Origin: CAYJFQ01 sp964369955
GTDB lineage: Bacteria; Bacillota_I; Bacilli_A; Erysipelotrichales; Erysipelotrichaceae
Direction: 5' to 3'
Assembly: GCA_964369955.1 (NCBI GenBank)
Contig: CAYJFQ010000011.1
Coordinates: 1-45,075, forward strand
Length of the DNA stretch: 45,075 nt
Positions 17,636 to 25,668 of the stretch are shown here, one piece after another (position 1 is the first letter of the stretch; each line of letters starts with the position of its first letter). Under the pieces are notes generated by a model that searched no databases, was not told the DNA's origin, and saw only the letters and a program-made list of their open reading frames with translations. Position numbers and translations under genes: made by a program.

Positions 17636-17665
17636 ATAAAAAAATCAGATATTTCTATCTGATTT
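17636..17665 (-). terminator. Intrinsic terminator after lcp
   Basis: AAATCAGATA (17642-17651) pairs perfectly with TATCTGATTT (17656-17665) over a four-base loop, and a T run follows on the minus strand. It starts a few bases after the lcp stop and ends the ygiQ-to-lcp operon. Confidence 0.9.
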
Positions 17666-17671
17666 TGATTT

Positions 17672-18571
17672 TTATTTCTCCAAGAGTAATTTAAGTCGAT
17701 ACTGGTAGTCATCTAACCAATTATCATCAATTTCATAAACATAAGAAATTGTTTTGTTTCCAGCTGAATATTGATAAGAATCACTGCCCAATAATTCAAC
17801 TCTGTTAATTATAAAATCTTCATGAGTACTAGTCTTGTAGAAAGCTGCAAGTTCTAAGAATGTTAAATTTGTATCAACAATTTCTAACCCATCTTCTAAT
17901 AGACTAATCACTTCAAGGATATCCAAACTCTTAACTTTCTCAATCATTGCAAAAATAATTTCTTGTTGACGCATAGCACGATAAATATCACTATCAACAT
18001 TTCTCTGACGACTATAAGCTAGCGCTCCAGCACCATTAACCTCAACTGGAACACCTTCAGTAAAACAATACATCGTAGAGTCAGGACTGACTCCTTTTTG
18101 ACAAAAAGTCTTACTAGGACTGATAGTGATCCCACCCATAGTATCAATCAAACTTATCATTTGGTTAAAATCTAAAGTTACATATTTATCAATTAGTTCA
18201 ATTTCAAATAAGTTACTAACTGCCTCAATAGTACAAGCTTTACTCCCAAATGCAAACGCATGTGTTATCTTATCATATTCATTATTTAAACACGGAACTG
18301 GTAGATAACTATCACGAGGAATTGAAAGTAAGCTAATCTCACCCTCCTTTGGGACAATAGTTGCCAACATAATAGCATCATTTCTTTGAGTATTATCATT
18401 TTCAAGATCTAAACCCAAAATCATTAAATTTGTAGTCCCTACGCTATCCACTTTATACATGATGTAGTTGTAACCTACAAATCCTACAAATCCTAAAACT
18501 AATATAATAAAAAGCAATAATACAAATACTAGTCTCCCAATTTTCAGTTTACGACGCTTCTTTTTTACCAT
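17672..18571 (-). CDS. LytR-CpsA-Psr family cell-wall glycopolymer transferase
   Basis: LCP proteins move lipid-linked glycopolymers such as teichoic acid or capsule onto peptidoglycan outside the cell. The 299 residues have a basic N-terminus, one membrane segment at about 13-36, and an extracytoplasmic LCP domain with ILGLD, DAIMLATI, SIPRDSYLPV near 83-92 and RQRNVDSDIYRAMRQQ near 197-212; these hold the Asp and Arg residues that bind the pyrophosphate. The gene overlaps trxA by 23 bp. A likely substrate is the polymer made by the wecB-tagA locus in this window, but that link is inference. Confidence 0.93.
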   Translation of the reverse strand: MVKKKRRKLKIGRLVFVLLLFIILVLGFVGFVGYNYIMYKVDSVGTTNLMILGLDLENDNTQRNDAIMLATIVPKEGEISLLSIPRDSYLPVPCLNNEYDKITHAFAFGSKACTIEAVSNLFEIELIDKYVTLDFNQMISLIDTMGGITISPSKTFCQKGVSPDSTMYCFTEGVPVEVNGAGALAYSRQRNVDSDIYRAMRQQEIIFAMIEKVKSLDILEVISLLEDGLEIVDTNLTFLELAAFYKTSTHEDFIINRVELLGSDSYQYSAGNKTISYVYEIDDNWLDDYQYRLKLLLEK

Positions 18572-18869
18572 AATAATCTAAAAATCTCCTTAATGTTTCT
18601 TTAGGTTGAAAACCATTGATTGTTTTCACTAGTTTACCATCAACAAAAAATAAAAGGCTAGGAACTGACATTACCTTGTATTCTTTAACCGCTTCTACTT
18701 CAGTATCCACATTACAAGTATAAAAATCAATGTCAGGAAATTCATTATCTAATTCATTTAAGACAGATTCTAGCATTTCACAAGGACCACACCAAATACC
18801 AAAAAAGTCGACTAAAACTCGACCTTTTTTAATTGTTTGATTAAAGTTGCTAGACTTTAAATTTTTCAT
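18549..18869 (-). CDS. trxA: Thioredoxin
   Basis: A 106-residue cytoplasmic thioredoxin with the redox site WCGPC near 26-30 and the cis-proline in SVPSLLFF near 69-76. No signal peptide. It shares one base with the nagB stop and overlaps lcp, so it is carried in an amino-sugar/envelope operon; a specific link to those enzymes is not evident. It may not be the only thioredoxin of the cell. Confidence 0.92.
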   Translation of the reverse strand: MKNLKSSNFNQTIKKGRVLVDFFGIWCGPCEMLESVLNELDNEFPDIDFYTCNVDTEVEAVKEYKVMSVPSLLFFVDGKLVKTINGFQPKETLRRFLDYYGKKEAS

Positions 18870-19594
18870 TATAATTTACTGCTTGCTTCCTCATCTAAAA
18901 TTACAATAACATCTTGATGTTGTTGTAAGACACTAGCAGGTACACTTTCATTCATAGTTCCATTGATCATATCATAAACCGCTTGTGCTTTATTAGCTCC
19001 AACAGCTACCATTACAATTTGTTTAGCTCTAGTGATAGAAGCGATCCCCATAGTAATTGAATGAGTAGGGACTTCTTCTAAAGAGTCAAAGAATCTTTGA
19101 TTATCTAGTCTTGTTCTTTTAGTTAATTCCACAATATGAGTAGTACTATTAAACTTAGTCCCAGGTTCATTAAAACCGATATGGGCATTAGAACCTATTC
19201 CTAATACTTGAATATCAACTTCGTATTTAGCCATTAACTCCTCATATTTATCACAAGCTACAGTATCGGTATCATTATTTGCATGTGGTAAATGTACATT
19301 TTCATCTTTAATATTTATCTGTGAAAATAAATTCTCATACATAAATGTGTAATAAGATTGCGAATGATCTTGAGGAATACCAATGTATTCATCTAAATTG
19401 AAAGTGACTACATCTTCAAAATTAGTGATTCCATCTTTATTGTCCGTAATCATGCATTTATATAAACCTACAGGACTAGAACCAGTTGCTAATCCTAATA
19501 CTGCATTTGGCTTTTTAATTAATAATTCTCTTACATACTTATTAGCTTCTGCGCTAACCTCTTCATAATTTGATTTTACAATAATTTTAAACAT
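18869..19594 (-). CDS. nagB: Glucosamine-6-phosphate deaminase
   Basis: NagB converts glucosamine-6-phosphate to fructose-6-phosphate and ammonia. The 241 residues hold GLATGSSPVGLY near 33-44, FNLDEYIG near 65-72 and GIGSNAHIGFNEP near 132-144, the sugar-phosphate and catalytic segments. It is in the same operon as nagA, so the pair feeds N-acetylglucosamine into glycolysis. The epimerase and dagK genes separate it from nagA. Confidence 0.96.
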   Translation of the reverse strand: MFKIIVKSNYEEVSAEANKYVRELLIKKPNAVLGLATGSSPVGLYKCMITDNKDGITNFEDVVTFNLDEYIGIPQDHSQSYYTFMYENLFSQINIKDENVHLPHANNDTDTVACDKYEELMAKYEVDIQVLGIGSNAHIGFNEPGTKFNSTTHIVELTKRTRLDNQRFFDSLEEVPTHSITMGIASITRAKQIVMVAVGANKAQAVYDMINGTMNESVPASVLQQHQDVIVILDEEASSKL

Positions 19595-19630
19595 ATTAAT
19601 TCTCCTTACATTCGCTATTCTATCACACTA

Positions 19631-20470
19631 TTATAATAATTCAATAAAATAATTACTTAAGAATCGTTGCCCAGATTCAAGTCTCATCATTCCTAAACGA
19701 TCTTCAAATGCTACCTCATTTTTAACAAAATCACCCAATCCATACCAAGGCTCAACACAAATAAACGGAGCACTTTCTCCGCACCAAAATGCTAGATACG
19801 GATAGTTTTTAATGCCTATTTTCAGACCATTTTCACCATTGGTTAATGTGAGGTAATCACTCTTTAATCCTTGATAAATGATAGTTGGTCTTTCTTTAAA
19901 GACATTGTAATCTAAATTGAATTCCTGAAACGCCTCTTCTTGTACACGGCTGTCATCGGTATAAATACTAATGGGTGCCTCTTCTTTTTCAAAAATAATC
20001 TTATAATCATTAAATTTATCATCAGTTAAAGGGCAATTAAATGCTGGATGTAATCCAAAAGTGAATGGCATAGTTTTTTGATTATTATTAGTAATAACAT
20101 AGTCAATATTTAATTTTGTTCCATCCAAATGATAGACAACTTCTAACTCCCAATTAAATGGATATTGTTTTAAAGTTTCTTGGTTAGAAGTGGTTTTAAA
20201 AATAATCTCATTAGCACTATGACTCACTACTTCAAACTCTTTATTGCGCACTAAACCATGGTTCCCCATTGCGTAAGTTATTCCATCAATTTGGTAATTT
20301 TTTGTGTAAGTATTGCCAACAATTGGAAATAATATTGGATTTTTTCCTTTCCAATATTTTTCATCACCTTGCCACATATATTCAATTTCGCAAGCATTTT
20401 TCTTAAAACTAGTTATTTGTGCACCTGTTGACTCAAAGCACACCGTTACATATTCATTACTTATTCGCAT
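19631..20470 (-). CDS. Aldose 1-epimerase family protein (LacX-like)
   Basis: A 279-residue galactose-mutarotase fold protein that probably interconverts sugar anomers. FGLHPAFNCPL near 157-167 holds the conserved His, and FICVEPWYGLGD near 235-246 the conserved Glu-Pro-Trp. The LacX/YeaD-like length and the NagA/NagB setting suggest a hexose or amino-sugar substrate. It overlaps dagK by 10 bp. Confidence 0.85.
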   Translation of the reverse strand: MRISNEYVTVCFESTGAQITSFKKNACEIEYMWQGDEKYWKGKNPILFPIVGNTYTKNYQIDGITYAMGNHGLVRNKEFEVVSHSANEIIFKTTSNQETLKQYPFNWELEVVYHLDGTKLNIDYVITNNNQKTMPFTFGLHPAFNCPLTDDKFNDYKIIFEKEEAPISIYTDDSRVQEEAFQEFNLDYNVFKERPTIIYQGLKSDYLTLTNGENGLKIGIKNYPYLAFWCGESAPFICVEPWYGLGDFVKNEVAFEDRLGMMRLESGQRFLSNYFIELL

Positions 20471-21372
20471 TCTAATTTCTCCTTAATCCATTTAGGAACA
20501 CGTAAGTTCAATATTCCCTCTTGAAGACTTATTCTTACTTTGTTACCACTAATTATTTCTCCGTCAATACTTATGTTCATAGTTTTATCGCAGAACAATT
20601 CAATTTCTTTTGCAGTTCTCATTTTAGCAATTTCTAAACCAACATGTTTCCCAACTTTATAAACTGGTAACAATCTTAGTATTTGCCTAAATTTAATGTA
20701 ATCAATTGCACAAATATTTAATAATCCATCATTAATTTTTGCCATAGGGGCTGGATGGAATCCTCCGCCATATCTAATTCCATTAGCCACTAAAAACAAT
20801 AAGCAATTTTGATTGTATTCAACACCATCCACAATATATCTTAAATTGAAAGGTTGTGGTTTAGCCGCCATTGAAATTGCAGTATAGTAGTAGATTACTT
20901 TTAAAGGGATTAATTTATTGTTCTTTGTTTTTGTATTAACAGTATGATTTACTTCTGCATCAAAACCGATAGAAACAAAATTCATAAAACGTTTGTTGTT
21001 AACAAGTCCGTAATCAACCTTAGTAACTACACCAGAAATCGTCTCTTCAATTAACTTTTCTAGATCAATATTTTCTTCGGTCAAACTTCCAAAAAAGTCA
21101 TTGCCTGAACCAGCTGGAATGATTGCCATCTGTACTTTGTCATTTAGTCCATTCATAACTTCATTAGCTGTTCCGTCACCACCAACTGCATATAGACAAA
21201 CATCATCATTAAAATAGTAGTTGGCTGCAATTTCTTTAGCTTGGTTAGGGTATTTAGTATCAATTAACAAATAATCAATTACGTGTTTTTGGCAATAGCT
21301 CTTAATAATTTTACGAGCTTTAAGTGAACGCCCTCTGCCAGCAACTGGATTAATTATAAATATGTGTTGCAT
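20461..21372 (-). CDS. Diacylglycerol kinase-family lipid kinase (DgkB/YegS-like)
   Basis: A 303-residue soluble lipid kinase. The N-terminal half has NPVAGRG near 8-14 and the nucleotide loop GGDGTANEVMNG near 64-75; PAGSGNDFF follows near 86-94. The C-terminal half is the beta-sandwich lipid domain. In Bacillota such enzymes recycle diacylglycerol left by lipoteichoic acid synthesis, which would suit the envelope genes in the operon, but substrate is not certain. It shares one base with the nagA stop. Confidence 0.88.
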   Translation of the reverse strand: MQHIFIINPVAGRGRSLKARKIIKSYCQKHVIDYLLIDTKYPNQAKEIAANYYFNDDVCLYAVGGDGTANEVMNGLNDKVQMAIIPAGSGNDFFGSLTEENIDLEKLIEETISGVVTKVDYGLVNNKRFMNFVSIGFDAEVNHTVNTKTKNNKLIPLKVIYYYTAISMAAKPQPFNLRYIVDGVEYNQNCLLFLVANGIRYGGGFHPAPMAKINDGLLNICAIDYIKFRQILRLLPVYKVGKHVGLEIAKMRTAKEIELFCDKTMNISIDGEIISGNKVRISLQEGILNLRVPKWIKEKLECE

Positions 21373-22508
21373 TACTTAGCAGGAGTTCCTTTGCAATAAG
21401 TTTGAACAACATCATAGTTATTTGCTAGAACTACAATATCAGCATCTTTACCAACAATGAAATCACCTTTACGATTATTAATACCTAATAAAGTTGCAGC
21501 ATTAATAGTGCATGCTTTTAAAGCGTTTTTAAATGGCACATCACACTTTTCTACCAAATTGCGAATTCCCTCATTCATTTTCATTGTTGACCCTGCTAAT
21601 CCACCTGTTTTAAATAAATAAGCAGAACCATTTTCTCTAATCTCAAATTCATTACCACCTAATTTAAAGATACCTTTAGGGCACCCTTTTGCATTTAATG
21701 AATCAGAAATCATAATTGCATGATCACCTTTGATTGTAAAATAATTGTTTAGTACCGCAGGATGAACATGGTTCATATCACAAACGATTTCCCCATACAT
21801 ACTTCTTAAACGATAAGCAGCTCCAGCCATAGAAGGCTCACGATGATGATAAATAGGCATACCATTATGAACATGTGTCATACATTTCGCTCCATCTGCA
21901 TAAGCAAGCAGTACTTCATCATAACTAGCAGAAGCATGGCCTAAACTAACAACAACTCCTGTACTATTACAATATTTAATTAATTGATGATCTTTATCAG
22001 ATTCAGCTGCCATAGTAACATATTTAATATGGCCTTTAGCGGCCGTTTGGTAACGTTTAAATTGTTCTACATCAGTCGATAGGATGTATTCCTCTGGTTG
22101 AGCGCCTTTGTTTGAAAGATTTAAGTAAGGACCCTCAAAATGTACACCTAAGATTTCAGCACCTTGATATTCACTCTCGATAACTTTAGCAACATTCTCT
22201 AAAGCTCCGGTTAAAACTTCTTCACTTTGAGTAACAGTAGTAGCTAAAATTGCACAAGTACCTTCATCTGCAGGCAATCTTTTAACCCAATCTTTTAACC
22301 CTTCTTCACTTGCATCGTTTGTATCAAAACCATAAGCTCCATGAGTATGAACATCAATAAAACCTGGTACAATACGATCTTCTTGGTAATCTACATCTAC
22401 TTTTTTACTATCGTAGGCATAAATTCCGATAATTTTTTTGTCTTTTACTTCTAATTGCGCTGGAATGAATTGCTCTGCAATCCAAACTCTTTTACTTTGA
22501 ATAATCAT
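21372..22508 (-). CDS. nagA: N-acetylglucosamine-6-phosphate deacetylase
   Basis: NagA removes acetate from GlcNAc-6-phosphate to give the NagB substrate. The amidohydrolase marks are present: DVHTHGAYGFD, HFEGPYLN, the metal-binding His in SLGHASASYDE, THVHNGMP, and the catalytic Asp in MISDS. The ATG at 22508 is chosen, giving 378 residues, because AGAGG precedes it; an upstream ATG at 22529 has only an A-rich lead. Either start overlaps ygiQ. Normal family length. Confidence 0.95.
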   Translation of the reverse strand: MIIQSKRVWIAEQFIPAQLEVKDKKIIGIYAYDSKKVDVDYQEDRIVPGFIDVHTHGAYGFDTNDASEEGLKDWVKRLPADEGTCAILATTVTQSEEVLTGALENVAKVIESEYQGAEILGVHFEGPYLNLSNKGAQPEEYILSTDVEQFKRYQTAAKGHIKYVTMAAESDKDHQLIKYCNSTGVVVSLGHASASYDEVLLAYADGAKCMTHVHNGMPIYHHREPSMAGAAYRLRSMYGEIVCDMNHVHPAVLNNYFTIKGDHAIMISDSLNAKGCPKGIFKLGGNEFEIRENGSAYLFKTGGLAGSTMKMNEGIRNLVEKCDVPFKNALKACTINAATLLGINNRKGDFIVGKDADIVVLANNYDVVQTYCKGTPAK

Positions 22509-24333
22509 TTCTTTTACCTCTATTTCCATTCTTTTTATTCTTATTAAATTCTATTGGTCTAATTAAACATTTAGCTGATAGTCCTACCAAATCTAAACGA
22601 TTAGCATCCTTTAAAGCTTGATAGATAATTCTTTGATTCTTAGGATAGCTATATTGAATTAAAGCTCTCTGTTTAATTTTACTATGATAATCTTTAGCAA
22701 CATAGACTTTTTTTAAAGTTTTAGGATCTAATTCTGTGTAATACATACAAGTAGAGATTGTTCCAGGAGTTGGATAGAAATCTTGAACTTGTTGCGGTGT
22801 GTGTTTAATAGATTTTAAATAACCTGCTAGCTCAATTGCATCCTTAATATCGCACCCTGGATGACTACTCATTAAGTAAGGAACTAAAAACTGATTCTTA
22901 TTATGTTTCTTATTTAATTTTTCATAGACATCACAGAAATTAGAATATACTTTAAATTCAGGTTTATGCATATATCTTAAAACATTATTACTACAGTGTT
23001 CAGGTGCAACTTTTAATTGTCCTGAGACATGGTCTTTAACTAATTGATCAAGGAATTCTCCACTCTTATCTAAAAGTGCATAATCAAATCTGACACCTGA
23101 TCTAACAAAGACTTTTTTAACCTTTGGCAAAGCTTTAACTTCATTTAACATCTTCAATAACTTAGTGTGCGAAACACTTAAATTAGGACATGGTTTTGGA
23201 GTTAAACATAATCGTTCTTGACAAACTCCTGAGTGTTGTTGTTTTGTACAAGCTTTTTCTAAGAAATTAGCAGTAGGTCCACCAATATCATGAATATATC
23301 CTTTAAAGTTAGGAGATAGAGTTATTTTTTTAGCTTCTGAAACAACAGAATCTACTGAACGTGAACTAATAACTCTTCCTTGATGCAAAGTAAGTGCGCA
23401 GAAAGCGCAACTTCCAAAACAACCACGATTCGCAATTATACTAAACTGCACTTCCTCAATAGCTGGAATATAATGATATGTAGGATGAAAATTTCGACAA
23501 TAGTCTAAACTATAAACTTCATCCATTTCTTTTTCACTTAATGGTTCACTTGGAATATTTGCGACTATATACCAATTATCTTGATATTCTTCTACTAACA
23601 CTTTTGCGGTTACACTATCAGTATTGGCATACTGTAGATTGGTGCTTTTTACATAATCAAATTTGTTTTCACAAACTTCCCTAAAACTCGGCAAAGTTAT
23701 GTAATCATATAAATGATCTAATTCTTTAGTTTTATAAACAGTGCCTTCAACATAGGTTAAATCTTTAATACTTAATCCACTCTCTAATCCTTCGGCTATT
23801 GCGACAATACTTCGTTCAGCCATTCCGTAAACTAGTAAATCAGCACTTGATTGATATAAGATTGAAGGCCTTATTTTATTATCCCAATAATCATAATGAG
23901 CAAACTTTCTTAGTGAAGCTTCTATCCCTCCGATGATAATCGGTGCATCTTTATAATTACGTCTTATGCATTGACAATAAACAATTGTTGCCCGATCCGG
24001 TCTTTTCCCCATCACTCCATCATTTGTATATTGATCTTTTTCTCTTCTTTTCTTATTAACACTGTAATGATTTACCATTGAGTCAATATTTCCACCAGTA
24101 ACTAAGAAACCAAGTTTTGGACGTCCAAATTCTTGCCAGCAACTATCATCGTTCCAGTCTGGTTGTGATAAGATCGCAACTTTATAGCCCCTACTCTCTA
24201 AAACGCGAGAAATAATAGCTGCACCAAAAGAAGGATGATCTACATAAGCATCCCCAGTTACTAGCACAAAGTCAACTTCACTCCATCCTCTTTCCTCAAT
24301 ATCTTTTTTGTTGATTGGTAGAAAGTTATTCAT
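22492..24333 (-). CDS. YgiQ family radical SAM protein
   Basis: A 613-residue radical SAM enzyme of the YgiQ group, whose reaction is unknown. The start (PINKKDIEERGWSEVDFVLV, then TGDAYVDHPSFG) is typical, and the cluster-binding CFGSCAFC is near 305-312. Family length. It is first in the minus-strand operon, yet no Shine-Dalgarno sequence is seen before its ATG and it begins only 15 bp past the pduL terminator, leaving no clear room for a promoter. It may depend on readthrough from pduL or on a promoter inside the hairpin region. Confidence 0.9.
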   Translation of the reverse strand: MNNFLPINKKDIEERGWSEVDFVLVTGDAYVDHPSFGAAIISRVLESRGYKVAILSQPDWNDDSCWQEFGRPKLGFLVTGGNIDSMVNHYSVNKKRREKDQYTNDGVMGKRPDRATIVYCQCIRRNYKDAPIIIGGIEASLRKFAHYDYWDNKIRPSILYQSSADLLVYGMAERSIVAIAEGLESGLSIKDLTYVEGTVYKTKELDHLYDYITLPSFREVCENKFDYVKSTNLQYANTDSVTAKVLVEEYQDNWYIVANIPSEPLSEKEMDEVYSLDYCRNFHPTYHYIPAIEEVQFSIIANRGCFGSCAFCALTLHQGRVISSRSVDSVVSEAKKITLSPNFKGYIHDIGGPTANFLEKACTKQQHSGVCQERLCLTPKPCPNLSVSHTKLLKMLNEVKALPKVKKVFVRSGVRFDYALLDKSGEFLDQLVKDHVSGQLKVAPEHCSNNVLRYMHKPEFKVYSNFCDVYEKLNKKHNKNQFLVPYLMSSHPGCDIKDAIELAGYLKSIKHTPQQVQDFYPTPGTISTCMYYTELDPKTLKKVYVAKDYHSKIKQRALIQYSYPKNQRIIYQALKDANRLDLVGLSAKCLIRPIEFNKNKKNGNRGKRNDYSK

Positions 24334-24342
24334 ATAAATAAG

Positions 24343-24376
24343 AAAAGAAATAATCAGTACATAGTACTGATTATTT
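24343..24376 (-). terminator. Intrinsic terminator of pduL
   Basis: AAATAATCAGTAC (24348-24360) and GTACTGATTATTT (24364-24376) form a perfect 13-bp stem over a three-base loop, including the pduL stop codon. On the minus strand a TCTTTTCTT tail follows, which is imperfect, so partial readthrough into ygiQ is possible. Confidence 0.75.
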
Positions 24377-24940
24377 AACTATTTCACCCTCACCCGATCT
24401 AAATCCAGCAGCATTAGCTTCATCTGTATCAAGATGAACAGCAGTAGCGAATTTGTCACTAACTCTAACCACTACATCATTAAAGATTAAACTACGAGAA
24501 TCAGTTTCAAGTTTAATTCCAATTGTATCTTTATCATTTAAACCAAGTTCAGCTGCATCACTAACTGTCATATGAATATGTCTTTTTGCAGCAATAACAC
24601 CCTCAGTTATTTCAACTTCACCTTTAGGACCAACAAGTTTACAACCATTAGTACCTGCAATATCGCCAGACTCACGTACAAGCGCTACTACACCTAAACT
24701 ACGAGCATCAGTCAACGAAACTTCTACTTGAGTATTAGGGCGTTCAGGACCTAAAATGCTCACTCCCTTGATAGTTCCTTTAGGACCAACAAGATCAACT
24801 CTCTCTTCACAAGCAAACTGCCCTGGTTGACTTAACTCTTTTTTAATCGTCAATTGGTAACCCTCACCAAATAACTTGTCTAAATCATTTCTAGAAACAT
24901 GCACATGACGTGCAGAAACTTCTACTAATACTTTTTTCAT
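24371..24940 (-). CDS. pduL: Phosphate acyltransferase PduL-type (phosphotransacylase)
   Basis: PduL-type enzymes exchange CoA and phosphate on acetyl or propionyl groups; the product can feed acetate kinase for ATP. The 189 residues form the two-barrel family fold with zinc-binding His in SARHVHVS near 9-16 and AAKRHIHMT near 127-135. The N-terminus lacks a microcompartment targeting extension, and no shell genes are near, so it probably acts in the cytosol as the main phosphotransacylase. AAGGAG precedes the ATG. A TATAAT box lies about 32 bases upstream (complement of 24971-24976). Confidence 0.88.
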   Translation of the reverse strand: MKKVLVEVSARHVHVSRNDLDKLFGEGYQLTIKKELSQPGQFACEERVDLVGPKGTIKGVSILGPERPNTQVEVSLTDARSLGVVALVRESGDIAGTNGCKLVGPKGEVEITEGVIAAKRHIHMTVSDAAELGLNDKDTIGIKLETDSRSLIFNDVVVRVSDKFATAVHLDTDEANAAGFRSGEGEIVK

Positions 24941-24990
24941 TATATTGTCTCCTTATATTACTAACTAATTATATAACTTTTAAGTGCTGA

Positions 24991-25575
24991 TTAATATCTA
25001 ATTTTATTATGAATTAATTTACCTAAGATAATAATATCATTATCTTGATAATTGTATTCCATATTTGCATATTCCTCATTTTCACTGACTAAAATAATTT
25101 TATCTTCTATATATTTAATGCGCTTTAAAGTAGCTTCATCATTAATTAAAACTACCCCAACTTCATTATTATTTAAGTAATTCTGTTTACGAATACAAAC
25201 CCTATCACCAGGCAAAATTCTTAAGTCTTTCATCGAATCACCCTTAACCTCTAGATAAAAATATTCTTGATTAATGCCATCTAAATCCAGATATTCATAA
25301 TCAATAATATTTTCTACAGCAGTAATAGGAACACCTGCCTGAACATAACCTAAAACTGGAATTGCTTGTTTAACAATTTTATTTTCAACTAAACTTTCAA
25401 CATCAACACTATAAATATCCGCAATCTGTAAAAGAACCTTAAACGAGGGCATACTACTTCCATCTTCCCATTTTTGAATCGTCGTAAAAGAACGATATCC
25501 CAATAATTCAGACAGATATTGTTGACTATGTTTATTGCTTTTTCTTAATTCTCTTAAATTTTTCGCAAAGCTCAT
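24991..25575 (-). CDS. LexA/HdiR-like autocleavable repressor (XRE helix-turn-helix + S24 peptidase)
   Basis: A 194-residue repressor. Residues 1-60 are a Cro/CI helix-turn-helix and residues 70-194 an S24 self-cleaving domain: the scissile Ala80-Gly81 in YVQAG, the nucleophile Ser114 in KGDSMKD and the general base Lys151 in DEATLKRI. In such proteins RecA filaments on damaged DNA trigger cleavage. The longer frame up to 25689 is rejected because it would run through both operators; the ATG at 25575 is 7 bases from the -10 box and has no ribosome binding site, so the message looks leaderless. It is divergent from the Y-family polymerase gene and probably represses both. Confidence 0.92.
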   Translation of the reverse strand: MSFAKNLRELRKSNKHSQQYLSELLGYRSFTTIQKWEDGSSMPSFKVLLQIADIYSVDVESLVENKIVKQAIPVLGYVQAGVPITAVENIIDYEYLDLDGINQEYFYLEVKGDSMKDLRILPGDRVCIRKQNYLNNNEVGVVLINDEATLKRIKYIEDKIILVSENEEYANMEYNYQDNDIIILGKLIHNKIRY

Positions 25576-25581
25576 ATTATG

Positions 25582-25610
25582 ATTATAAAATAAACTTGAA
25601 TTATTTTCAA
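25582..25610 (-). promoter_or_regulatory. Promoter of the LexA-like repressor gene
   Basis: On the minus strand TTGAAA (complement of 25605-25610) is 17 bp from TATAAT (complement of 25582-25587). The expected start of transcription falls at or next to the ATG at 25575. The -35 box is inside operator 1. Confidence 0.75.
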
Positions 25611-25612
25611 GT
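25594..25612. promoter_or_regulatory. Operator 1 of the LexA-like repressor
   Basis: ACTTGAATTATTTTCAAGT is a perfect palindrome with seven-base arms around five bases. It is one of two identical sites; identity extends to 23 bp. It covers the -35 box of the repressor gene. Confidence 0.8.
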
Positions 25613-25618
25613 AATACC

Positions 25619-25647
25619 TTGAAACTTGAATTATTTTCAAGTAAAAT
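25619..25647 (+). promoter_or_regulatory. Promoter of the Y-family polymerase operon
   Basis: TTGAAA (25619-25624) is 17 bp from TAAAAT (25642-25647). Operator 2 fills the space between the two boxes, so bound repressor would block the polymerase. Confidence 0.75.
25624..25642. promoter_or_regulatory. Operator 2 of the LexA-like repressor
   Basis: A second exact copy of ACTTGAATTATTTTCAAGT starts 30 bp after the first, close to three helical turns, so two dimers could bind the same face and cooperate. It overlaps the plus-strand promoter. Confidence 0.8.
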
Positions 25648-25668
25648 AATCCTACAAAGAGGAAATAT

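Noticed and set aside
24371..24940. Bacterial microcompartment locus suggested by pduL
   Set aside because: No shell proteins or other pdu/eut genes are near, and the protein lacks an encapsulation extension.
25592..25644. CRISPR-like or mobile repeat pair
   Set aside because: Only two copies exist, each a palindrome, both inside promoters; they fit operators better.
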